A stretch of DNA of 64,000 nucleotides from Geminicoccaceae bacterium. Its GTDB lineage: Bacteria; Pseudomonadota; Alphaproteobacteria; Geminicoccales; Geminicoccaceae. A program made the translations under genes and the position numbers. Location of the stretch: the NCBI GenBank assembly GCA_020638495.1, contig JACKIN010000016.1:29978-93977 (forward strand), in the 5' to 3' direction. This document shows, one piece after another, positions 16,816 through 23,357 of this stretch (within the stretch, counting starts at the first letter, position 1; the number at the start of each line of letters is the position of its first letter). Under the pieces are notes generated by a model. The model was not told the origin of the DNA. It made no database searches and worked only from the letters and a program-made list of their open reading frames with translations.

Positions 16816-18576
16816 CTACTGGACGGGCTGGACGTGGTGGGCGAGCAGCGTGCCCCAGCCCGAGATGAAGCAGGCGACGCAGGCCGAGCCGTAGGGGTTC
16901 TCGGTCGACGGCCAGTTGGTCCAGTAGGTCTCGTTCAGGGCGTTCAGGTGGTAGCCCTGCTCGAGCGGCACCTCGACCACATTGGCGAACCAGATGTCCA
17001 TGGCCTCGTGGAAGAGCGGCATGAGCCCGGGGTCGCCGGGCGGCAGCAGCTCCATCTGGTCGACGATGGCGTCGAGCTCCGGGTTGCTCCAGCGGGCGAC
17101 GAAGAAGGTGATCGTGCCGATCGGCGACTGGTTCTCCGTCTTGTACATGCGCAGCGTGTCGACCGGGTCGAAGATGCTGCCGCCGTTGTGGCCGAAGACG
17201 TGCCACTGGGATTCGCCGGCGCGGAACTTGCGGAAGCTGTCGGGCGTCTGCGAGTACTCGGCATCGAAGCCGGCCTTGCGCAATTGCTGGACCAGCACCT
17301 GGGAGACCGCCGCCAGGGCCGGCTGCGCCTCGAGCGGCCCGCCGACGCGCTCGCCGTCCTTGGCCCAGAAGCCCTCGCCGTCCTTCTCGTAGCCGGCGTC
17401 GGTCATGTACTTGGCCGAGAGGTCGAGATCGAAGACGTCGACCTGGTATTTCTCGACCAGGTCCTTCGCACTGTCGATGTATGGAAGAAGCGGCTCGTAG
17501 GCGGGGTAGGGGAAGTAGTTCGGCGAGTTGGCGCCGTCCCAGGCGAACTCGATGAGCTGGTCGCGATTGATGGCGTGCAGCACCGCCCGGCGCACGTTGA
17601 TGTCGAGGAAGGGCGAGCCCTCGGCCATGTGGTTGAAGTAGAGGGAGTGCGGCCACCAGTCCATGTAGCCGTAGGGCGGGTTGCGCCCGGCGAAGGTGGT
17701 GATCCTGTCGTTCTGGTCGAGGATCGACTGCACCAGCGACGGCGAGGCGATGACGAAGGTGGCGTCGATCTGGTTGGCGACGACGAGCTGCGCGTTGCGC
17801 TCGTCGTCCGGGGCCGGGATGGTGATGATTCGCTCCGGCGCCGGCATCTCCATCACACCCGTGGCGGCACCCCACCAGTCGTCGCGCCGGTCGAGCACGA
17901 TCTCGTTGGGCGTCGTCTCGACCACCTTCCAGGCCCCGGTGCCGACCGGCCAGCCCTTCTCGAGGTCGAGGAAGGTGAAGTTGGCGATGTCCTCGATCCC
18001 GGACCAGATGTGCTCGGGCACCCAGATGAGCCCGTGGCCGAAATAGTTGGTGAGCTGGCGATAGATGTAGCGCGGGTCGGGCTTGATCAGGTCGACCCGG
18101 ACGGTGAGCGGATCGATGACCTCAGCACCGGTGATCTGGTTGGCGACCTCGATCGCCTTCCTGAGGTCCTTCTTCGTCTTGCCGTTCTCGAGCAGCATGT
18201 TGAGGGTGAAGGCGACATCCTCGGCGTCGAAGGCCTCGCCGTCGCTCCACGTCACGCCGTCGCGCAGCTTGACCGTCAGGCTCGTGTAGTCGTCGTTGTA
18301 TTCGTAGCTCTCGGCGATCCAGGGAATGTGCTCGCCGGTGAAGTGGTTGTACGTGAAGAGCGGCTCGTTGACGAACATGATGCCGTTGCGGAGCTCCGCA
18401 CCCAGCGAATACCAGTTGGCGTTGTTGGGCGCGCTCAAGGTCGGCGAGCCGGCGCTCCAGCCAATGGTGACCAGCGTGCGCTCGCGCGGCACCTCGGCCA
18501 GGTCCTGCGCAGCCGCGGCACCGGCCAGCAGCAGGCACGTCGCGAGCCCGGCGGCAAACGACTCCATCCTCGACAT
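16816..18576 (-). CDS. ABC importer periplasmic substrate-binding protein (family 5)
   Basis: A 586-residue exported binding protein of the peptide/nickel/oligosaccharide family 5. The first 21 or so residues are a Sec signal peptide ending in AGAAAAQ. The mature part has the family landmarks LRDGVTWSDGEAFDAEDVAFTLN, VGTGAW and VRRAVLHAINRDQL (residue names only indicate the landmarks). ATG at 18576 was chosen over a longer frame because AGGGGGG precedes it at the proper distance. Aromatic-rich binding regions (YGYMDWWPHSLYF, TYWTNWP) would suit a sugar ligand as well as a peptide. It is the first gene of the importer part of the operon and has its own promoter-like sequence and palindrome upstream. 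Confidence 0.88.
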   Translation of the reverse strand: MSRMESFAAGLATCLLLAGAAAAQDLAEVPRERTLVTIGWSAGSPTLSAPNNANWYSLGAELRNGIMFVNEPLFTYNHFTGEHIPWIAESYEYNDDYTSLTVKLRDGVTWSDGEAFDAEDVAFTLNMLLENGKTKKDLRKAIEVANQITGAEVIDPLTVRVDLIKPDPRYIYRQLTNYFGHGLIWVPEHIWSGIEDIANFTFLDLEKGWPVGTGAWKVVETTPNEIVLDRRDDWWGAATGVMEMPAPERIITIPAPDDERNAQLVVANQIDATFVIASPSLVQSILDQNDRITTFAGRNPPYGYMDWWPHSLYFNHMAEGSPFLDINVRRAVLHAINRDQLIEFAWDGANSPNYFPYPAYEPLLPYIDSAKDLVEKYQVDVFDLDLSAKYMTDAGYEKDGEGFWAKDGERVGGPLEAQPALAAVSQVLVQQLRKAGFDAEYSQTPDSFRKFRAGESQWHVFGHNGGSIFDPVDTLRMYKTENQSPIGTITFFVARWSNPELDAIVDQMELLPPGDPGLMPLFHEAMDIWFANVVEVPLEQGYHLNALNETYWTNWPSTENPYGSACVACFISGWGTLLAHHVQPVQ

Positions 18577-18609
18577 CAAAGCCCCCCTAGTTATCGTCTT
18601 CAGATCAAA

Positions 18610-18638
18610 AACATGCCGGGCCTTGCCCACAAGGTCAA
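18610..18638 (-). promoter_or_regulatory. Sigma-70-like promoter before the ABC importer operon
   Basis: On the minus strand a -35 TTGACC (18638-18633) and a -10 CATGTT (18615-18610) are separated by exactly 17 bases. The predicted start of transcription is near 18603, about 27 bases before the ATG of the binding protein. The -35 is good and the -10 is weak, as expected for a regulated gene. Confidence 0.45.
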
Positions 18639-18650
18639 CAACCCGGGTGG

Positions 18651-18664
18651 AATTTGATCAAATT
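18651..18664. promoter_or_regulatory. Perfect 14-bp palindrome, candidate GntR operator
   Basis: AATTTGATCAAATT is a perfect inverted repeat in an otherwise GC-rich region. It lies between the stop of the FAD dehydrogenase gene and the importer promoter, centred about 55 bases upstream of the predicted transcription start. Its length and symmetry fit a dimeric GntR/FCD regulator such as the one encoded at 12427-13083. That position would suit activation or looping better than simple blocking. Confidence 0.5.
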
Positions 18665-18676
18665 TCGTGATCGGCG

Positions 18677-20074
18677 TCAGGGCTCGAGGCGCAGCACCTT
18701 GCCGGGGTTGAGGATGCTCGCCGGGTCCAGCGCCGTCTTGATGGCCCGCATCACCGCCATGCCGTCGGCATGCTCGCGCTCGAGGCTGGCGATCTTGCCG
18801 AAGCCGATGCCGTGCTCGCCCGTGCAGGTGCCGCCCAGCGCCAGGGCGCGGTCGATCAGCCGGGCATTGACCGCCTTGGCCCGCGCCTGCTCGTCCGGGT
18901 CGTCGGGGTCGAGCAGGAAGAGGAGATGGAAATTGCCGTCGCCGACATGGCCGACCAAGGGGGCGAGGAGCCGGCTTTCGGCGAGGTCGGCCTCGGTCTC
19001 GGCGATGCAGGCGGCGAGCTTCGAGATCGGCACGCAGACATCGGTGGCCCAGCCGCGGCAGCCGGGGCGGAGCGCCAGGGCCGCGTAATAGGCGTCGTGG
19101 CGCGCGCGCCAGAGCTGGTTGCGCTCCTCGGTGCTGGCCGACCAGCGAAACCCCGTGCCGCCGAAATCGCCGGCGATCGCCTCGACCGCCGCCGCCTGCT
19201 CGGCCACCCCTGCGGCACTGCCGTGGAACTCGAAGAAGAGGGTCGGTGCCGGCTCCAGCCCGGCGAGCTTCGAGTGGGCGATGCAGGCCCGCATCTGCAC
19301 GGCGTCGAGCAGCTCGATCCGCGCCACCGGAATGCCCGACTGGATGGTGAGCTGCACGGTCTCGACCGCCGACCGCACGTCCGGGAAGGTGGCGACCGCC
19401 GCCGAGATGGCTTCGGGTATGCCGAACAGGCGCAGGCGCAGCTCGGTGATGATGCCGAGCGTGCCCTCCGAGCCGATCAGCAGGCGCGTCAGGTCGTAGC
19501 CCGCGGCACTCTTGCGGGCGCGGCCGCCGGTATGCACGATGCTGCCGTCGGCCATGACCGCGGTGAGGCCCAGCACCACGTCGCGCATCGTGCCGTAGCG
19601 CACGGCATTCGTGCCCGAGGCCCGGGTGGCGGCCATGCCGCCGAGCGAGGCGTCCGCGCCGGGGTCGACCGGGAAGAAGAGGCCCGTGTCGCGCAGCTCC
19701 TCGTTCAGCCGGCGCCGCCGGATGCCGGCCTCGACGTGGCAGTCGAGATCCTCGACCGAGACGTCGAGAATGCGGTCCATGGCCGAGAGATCGATGCAGA
19801 TGCCGCCCCGGAGAGCCTCGACATGGCCCTCGAGCGAGGTGCCGGCGCCGAAGGCGACGATCGGCACGAGCGCATCCCGGCAGGTGGCGACGACGAAGGC
19901 CACCTCCTCGGTCGAGGCCGGCGTCACCACGGCGTCCGGTGCCGCCCCGCCATAGGGACCCTCGCCCCGGCCGTGCTGCTCGCGGAGCACGCGGTTGGTG
20001 GTCACCCGCTCGCCGAGCCGGGCCTGCAGGAGCTCGATCACTCGCTCCACGTCCCGAGGTTCCGCAATCGCCAT
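18677..20074 (-). CDS. FAD-linked D-2-hydroxyacid (D-lactate/glycolate, GlcD-type) dehydrogenase
   Basis: A 465-residue flavoprotein of the FAD-binding type 4 family. The FAD-binding PP-loop region is VPIVAFGAGTSLEGH (about 73-87), followed by VDPGADASLGGMAATRASGTNAVRYG (family landmark) and LIGSEGTLGI. Near the C-terminus HVGDGNFH (metal/substrate His pair) and GTCTGEHGIG complete the D-lactate dehydrogenase pattern. It passes electrons from a D-2-hydroxyacid to the respiratory chain or cytochrome c. It is the first gene of the minus-strand catabolic series, 100 bases before the importer, so it probably finishes the pathway by oxidising lactate or a related acid. In non-phosphorylative deoxysugar routes lactate is an end product, which fits, but the stereochemistry is unproven. 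Confidence 0.88.
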   Translation of the reverse strand: MAIAEPRDVERVIELLQARLGERVTTNRVLREQHGRGEGPYGGAAPDAVVTPASTEEVAFVVATCRDALVPIVAFGAGTSLEGHVEALRGGICIDLSAMDRILDVSVEDLDCHVEAGIRRRRLNEELRDTGLFFPVDPGADASLGGMAATRASGTNAVRYGTMRDVVLGLTAVMADGSIVHTGGRARKSAAGYDLTRLLIGSEGTLGIITELRLRLFGIPEAISAAVATFPDVRSAVETVQLTIQSGIPVARIELLDAVQMRACIAHSKLAGLEPAPTLFFEFHGSAAGVAEQAAAVEAIAGDFGGTGFRWSASTEERNQLWRARHDAYYAALALRPGCRGWATDVCVPISKLAACIAETEADLAESRLLAPLVGHVGDGNFHLLFLLDPDDPDEQARAKAVNARLIDRALALGGTCTGEHGIGFGKIASLEREHADGMAVMRAIKTALDPASILNPGKVLRLEP

Positions 20075-20140
20075 GGCTCGCCGCTCCCCTGCTCGTCCGG
20101 TTCATCGTAGCAGCCGATGGCGCCGGAGCCGAGGGGGGTG

Positions 20141-20893
20141 TCAGGGAACGGGTATGGCGCCGAAGCTCTGGACCAGGCTGCCGACGACCAGCAGCCAGCC
20201 GTCGACGAGGACGAAGAAGATCACCTTGAAGGGCAGGGAGATGACCACCGGCGGCAGCATCATCATGCCCATCGACATCAGGATCGAGGCCACCACCATG
20301 TCGATGATGAGGAAGGGGATGAAGATCAGGAAACCGATCTCGAAGGCCCGCCTGAGCTCGCTGATCATGAAGGCCGGCACCAGCACGCGAAACGGGGCCT
20401 CGGCCGGGTCGAGCGTCGGCTCGATGGCCGCGATGTCGTAGAAGAGGGCGAGATCCTTGTCCCGCACCTGGCTGCGCATGAAGGCATGGAACGGCGTGGC
20501 GGCCCGCTCGAGCGCCGTCATCTCGTCGATGTCCTCGGCGATGAGCGGGCCGATCCCGTCCTCCCAGGCCCGCTCGAAGGTCGGCATCATGATGAAGAGG
20601 GTCAGGAACATGGCGAGGCTGACCAGGACCGAGTTGGGCGGGCTCTGCTGCAGGCCGAGGGCGGTGCGCAGGAAGGAGAGGACGATCACGATCCGGGTGA
20701 ATGAGGTCACCATCAGCAGGATCGACGGTGCCAGCGAGAGCACCGTGACCAGCAGCACGAGGCGGACGATCTGGCCCGTGGCGGTCTCGCCGCCGCCGAG
20801 ATCGATGGAGAGCGCCTGGGCCGCGGCCGGGCTCGCCAGGAAGACCGGAAGAAGGCCGGCGAGGAGGCCGAGAGCCAGGCGCCGGCCGCTCAT
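20141..20893 (-). CDS. fliP: Flagellar type III export gate protein FliP
   Basis: A 250-residue FliP, part of the FliPQR export gate in the flagellar basal body. It has a cleavable signal (ending SPAAAQA), a hydrophobic region with SFTRIVIVLSFLRTALGLQQSPPN, the core family motif, the AFMISELRRAFEIGFLIFIPFLIIDMVV region and the C-terminal MGMMMLPP segment, all as in canonical FliP (about 245-260 residues). The start overlaps the fliO stop as ATGA. fliQ, fliR and full-length flhB are not in the window. The gene ends a short minus-strand operon whose promoter region contains the CtrA box at 21842-21857, so CtrA control of this early flagellar operon is likely. Confidence 0.95.
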   Translation of the reverse strand: MSGRRLALGLLAGLLPVFLASPAAAQALSIDLGGGETATGQIVRLVLLVTVLSLAPSILLMVTSFTRIVIVLSFLRTALGLQQSPPNSVLVSLAMFLTLFIMMPTFERAWEDGIGPLIAEDIDEMTALERAATPFHAFMRSQVRDKDLALFYDIAAIEPTLDPAEAPFRVLVPAFMISELRRAFEIGFLIFIPFLIIDMVVASILMSMGMMMLPPVVISLPFKVIFFVLVDGWLLVVGSLVQSFGAIPVP

Positions 20894-21189
20894 GGCTGGT
20901 CATCCCGGTCGATGGGCGGCCGGCCGGCGGTGTTCGTGGTGAGCAGGCTGGCCGAGCCCTGCGACGAGACCAGCACCAGATGCTCGGCCCCGTCGTGGCG
21001 CAGCAGCACGAGGCGCGTGCGCGGGTCGAGCGGCAGGGTCTCGAGCACGGCGAGCCGGCGGCTCGCGGCGAACCGGCCCCTCGCCGCCGCCGGGCCGAAG
21101 CGGCGAACCAGCCAGAAGACGGCCGCCATCAGCAGGAGGACGAATCCTAGGCCGATGATGGTCCGGCTGAGATCGGCGTATTCCAGCAT
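20890..21189 (-). CDS. fliO: Flagellar biosynthesis protein FliO
   Basis: A 99-residue protein with one transmembrane helix (IIGLGFVLLLMAAVFWLV, about 11-28) followed by RRFGP and a small cytoplasmic domain with LAVLETLPLDPRTRLVLLRHDG, the FliO/FliZ signature. FliO helps assemble the FliPQR gate. It is among the shorter FliO forms, consistent with alphaproteobacterial versions. It overlaps fliP by 4 bases, and 12 bases separate its start from the small gene upstream, so it is part of the same operon. Confidence 0.88.
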   Translation of the reverse strand: MLEYADLSRTIIGLGFVLLLMAAVFWLVRRFGPAAARGRFAASRRLAVLETLPLDPRTRLVLLRHDGAEHLVLVSSQGSASLLTTNTAGRPPIDRDDQP

Positions 21190-21201
21190 CGCTCCGGCCC
21201 C

Positions 21202-21492
21202 TCAGGAGCGGGCACGGTTGTGGTAGGCGGCCGTCGCCCGGGCGCTGGCATCGCCGCGCGCCAGCTCGGCGCGGCAGGCGCTGCATTCGCGCGACAGCGC
21301 CTCGCCCAGCCGTGCCACCTCGTCGAGCAGGCCGATCAGGGCCACGAGATCCCGGCTTCGCCCGCTGCGGCCCGCCTCGGCGAGGAGGCTTGCGAGGCGC
21401 CCGGCCAGGCCCTCGATATCGGGAAGGCCGCCGCCTGCGAGCGAGCGACGGGCCGCTGCGAGGGCGGTCGTGAGCTCCGTCGCGGCGCTCAT
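21202..21492 (-). CDS. Small helical protein of unknown function in a flagellar operon
   Basis: A 96-residue protein I do not recognise. It looks almost entirely alpha-helical, with heptad-like leucines (LAGRLASLLAEAG, LVALIGLLDEVARLGEALS) and a C-x2-C pair in ECSACRAEL. No signal peptide or membrane segment is visible. The ATG overlaps the FlhB-like gene stop as ATGA and fliO starts 12 bases later. Size, helicity and location would fit a flagellar export chaperone of the FliT/FlgN sort, but this is a guess from context. It could also be a regulator or a structural helper peculiar to this lineage. Confidence 0.6.
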   Translation of the reverse strand: MSAATELTTALAAARRSLAGGGLPDIEGLAGRLASLLAEAGRSGRSRDLVALIGLLDEVARLGEALSRECSACRAELARGDASARATAAYHNRARS

Positions 21493-21794
21493 GGCCGGCC
21501 CGCCGGCGGCAGGGTGTTGCCGGTCGCTGCTTGCGCCCCGGCATTGGCGCGGTAGAGGTGGGCCAGGATCTCGGCCACGGCGGCGAAGGCGACGGTCGGG
21601 ATCGGGCTGCCGACGTCGAGCTTCTCGAGGATGGTGACCAGATCGGGATCGCGCTCTATGGGAATGTCGTAGGCGGCGGCGATGCCGAGGATCTGGGCGG
21701 CGATGGCACCGCGCCCCTTGGCCGTCACCTCCGGCAGCTTGCCGGCCTCGGGTAGATACCGCACTGCCACCGCGTAGTCGTTCGCCCCGCTCAT
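21489..21794 (-). CDS. FlhB C-terminal-domain-like protein (FlhX type)
   Basis: A 101-residue protein corresponding to the cytoplasmic switch domain of FlhB (EscU/YscU family) without the membrane part. AVAVRYLPEAGKLPEVTAKGRGAIAAQILGIAAAYDIPIERDPDLV (recognised by its pattern A-V-x-Y and I-P-(I/V)-x-x-(D/N)-x-x-L) matches the segment after the autocleavage site; the NPTH tetrapeptide itself is absent. Stand-alone copies (FlhX, YlqH) occur in many bacteria; they may partly replace the FlhB C-terminus in hook-length/substrate switching. It is the first gene of the fliO-fliP operon, 48 bases from the CtrA box. Confidence 0.82.
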   Translation of the reverse strand: MSGANDYAVAVRYLPEAGKLPEVTAKGRGAIAAQILGIAAAYDIPIERDPDLVTILEKLDVGSPIPTVAFAAVAEILAHLYRANAGAQAATGNTLPPAGRP

Positions 21795-21841
21795 GCCTCG
21801 TCCCGCGCTCGTTGCCCGGTGCGGACGCTAGGCCAACAGGG

Positions 21842-21857
21842 TTAAGCGGGCGTTAAC
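21842..21857 (-). promoter_or_regulatory. Perfect CtrA binding box
   Basis: TTAAGCGGGCGTTAAC matches the CtrA consensus TTAA-N7-TTAAC at every defined base. It lies in the 89-base space between the divergent starts of the FlhB-like gene (minus, 21794) and the ThiF-like gene (plus, 21884). Distance suits control of the minus-strand flagellar operon, as CtrA drives early flagellar genes in Caulobacter. The second strand could be affected too. Confidence 0.75.
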
Positions 21858-21883
21858 GCGGTTGCCGCGAAGGAGAGCAGGGC

Positions 21884-22657
21884 GTGAGCCTCGATGACGA
21901 CGCGCTTCGCCGCTACGCGCGGCACATCGTGCTGCCGGAGGTCGGCGGGCGGGGCCAGGAGCGGCTGCTCGCCGCTGCCGTGCTGGTGGTCGGCATGGGC
22001 GGGCTCGGCGCCCCGCTCGCCCTCTATCTCGCCGCCGCCGGGATCGGCCGCCTCGGCCTCGTCGACGACGACGTGGTCGCGAGCTCCAACCTGCACCGGC
22101 AGGTGCTCTACACCGAGGCGGATATCGACCGGCCCAAGGTCGAGGCGGCGGCGGCCCGGCTCGCCGCCATCGCCCCGGCCTGCCGCGTGGAGCAGCACGG
22201 CATCCGGCTCGACGGCGAGGCGGCGGGCGAGCTCGTCGCCGGCTACGACGTCATCGTCGACGGCACCGACAACGCGCCCACCCGTCGCCTCGTGCACGAT
22301 GCCGCCATGCGCGCGCGTCGCCCGCTCGTCTCCGCCTCGGTGCAGGGCGTCGACGGCCAGCTCACCCTCTATCGGGCGTTCGCCGGCCCGCCGCATCCCT
22401 GCCTGCACTGCCTGTTCGGCGAGACCGAGGACGATGCCATGCTGCCGAGCTGCGCCCAGGGTGGCGTGCTCGGCCCGGCGGCGGGCCTCGTCGGCTGCCT
22501 GCAGGCGGTCGCCGTGGTCAAGCTCCTGCTCGATCTCGGCCCCGATCTCTCGGGCACGCTGCTGCTGGTCGAGGCGCTCGGGCCCGCCATCGAGCGCCTG
22601 TCGTTCGCCCGTCGCCCGGAATGCGCCGAGCGCTGCGCGCACCACGCGGGCTGGTAA
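21884..22657 (+). CDS. ThiF/MoeB/HesA-family adenylyltransferase
   Basis: A 257-residue E1-like enzyme that adenylates the C-terminus of a ubiquitin-like sulfur carrier (MoaD or ThiS) for molybdopterin or thiamine synthesis. The nucleotide site is VVGMGGLGAPLA (about 34-45), followed by DDDVVASSNLHRQVLY, with the Asn/Arg/Gln adenylation residues, and DGTDNAPTRRLV. A Cys pair CLHC and a terminal C-x3-C (CAERC) fit the zinc site with one unusual spacing. The GTG start has AAGGAG 8 bases before. Neither a sulfur-carrier gene nor other cofactor genes are adjacent, so MoeB and ThiF cannot be told apart. Its promoter region is shared with the flagellar operon and holds the CtrA box. Confidence 0.85.
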   Translation: MSLDDDALRRYARHIVLPEVGGRGQERLLAAAVLVVGMGGLGAPLALYLAAAGIGRLGLVDDDVVASSNLHRQVLYTEADIDRPKVEAAAARLAAIAPACRVEQHGIRLDGEAAGELVAGYDVIVDGTDNAPTRRLVHDAAMRARRPLVSASVQGVDGQLTLYRAFAGPPHPCLHCLFGETEDDAMLPSCAQGGVLGPAAGLVGCLQAVAVVKLLLDLGPDLSGTLLLVEALGPAIERLSFARRPECAERCAHHAGW

Positions 22658-22794
22658 TCCACGAGCCTGCCAAAAGCGATTGTCGCACAGCGGCTTAGGC
22701 AGGGCACATGAGGCCCGGTTACGGTTGCGTTCGGCCGCGTCCTTGCTGTATGGGAGCGCCGTTCGACAGGCCTTGGCATTCCCTGGGGGCTCGC

Positions 22795-23211
22795 ATGGCG
22801 GATACGCTCGACGTCAACTACCGACCGACCGAGGACGAGCCTTACATGAACCCGCGCCAGGTCGAGTATTTCCGGCGCAAGCTCCTGGCCTGGCGCGACG
22901 AGCTGGTGCGCGGCTCCGGCCTGACGCTGAAGCAGCTCCAGGCGGACGACAGCCGGCTCTCCGACGCCAGCGACTGGGCGAGCGCCGAGGTGCAGCGTGG
23001 CCTGGAGCTCCGCACCCGCGACCGGGAGCGCAAGCTGCTCAGCAAGATCGAGGCGGCGCTCCGGCGGATCGAGGACGGCTCCTACGGCTACTGCGAGGAG
23101 ACGCAGGAGCCGATCGGCCTGAAGCGGCTCGACGCGCGGCCGATCGCGACGCTCAGCATCGAGGCCCAGGAGCGCCACGAGCGGCGCGAGCGCAGCTACC
23201 GGGACGACTGA
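22795..23211 (+). CDS. dksA: DksA-family RNA polymerase regulator with a degenerate zinc finger
   Basis: A 138-residue DksA/TraR protein, which binds in the RNA polymerase secondary channel and with ppGpp adjusts transcription. The coiled-coil region (about 30-95) includes the tip segment LSDASDWASAEVQR with acidic residues, and the C-terminal part reads SYGYCEETQEPIGLKRLDARPIATLSIEAQERHERRE. Only one of the four zinc Cys is left: CEET replaces C-x2-C and SIEA replaces the second pair. Alphaproteobacterial DksA often has this form and still works. The ATG at 22795 follows CTGGGGGC; an in-frame ATG at 22708 would add 29 unlikely residues. It stands just before the fliK promoter, so a link with flagellar growth-rate control is conceivable. 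Confidence 0.9.
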   Translation: MADTLDVNYRPTEDEPYMNPRQVEYFRRKLLAWRDELVRGSGLTLKQLQADDSRLSDASDWASAEVQRGLELRTRDRERKLLSKIEAALRRIEDGSYGYCEETQEPIGLKRLDARPIATLSIEAQERHERRERSYRDD

Positions 23212-23213
23212 GA

Positions 23214-23252
23214 CCCGGCAAGATCGGCAGGGGCCCGGCAGGATTTGCCGGG
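23214..23252. promoter_or_regulatory. Inverted repeat and direct half-site, candidate FlbD enhancer
   Basis: CCCGGCAGGATTTGCCGGG (23234-23252) has 7-base inverted arms around a 5-base spacer, and another CCCGGCA begins at 23214, exactly 20 bases earlier (two helical turns). The group is 75-110 bases upstream of the sigma-54 promoter at 23326, the usual enhancer distance. It might alternatively form an RNA hairpin after dksA, though no T-run follows. Confidence 0.4.
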
Positions 23253-23325
23253 TGCCGCCCCCAGGGGCCGGCCCGCCCCACCTCCGTGTCGTGGCCGATT
23301 GCGGCGGATCGGGATGCCCGGGCGG

Positions 23326-23343
23326 TTTGGCACGGCGGTTGCT
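23326..23343 (+). promoter_or_regulatory. Sigma-54 promoter of the fliK-flgD-flgE group
   Basis: TTTGGCACGGCGGTTGCT contains TTGGCACG-N4-TTGCT with the invariant GG and GC separated by 10 bases, an excellent sigma-54 match. Transcription would begin near 23354, only a few bases before the first ATG of fliK at 23358. The sigma-54 activator FlbD is encoded at 31842-33185. Confidence 0.8.
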
Positions 23344-23357
23344 GATGCTCATCCGCC

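Noticed and set aside
15754..18657. Plus-strand frame of about 970 codons opposite the ABC permease and binding-protein genes
   Set aside because: Antisense shadow of GC-rich coding; the minus-strand genes have clear transporter motifs.
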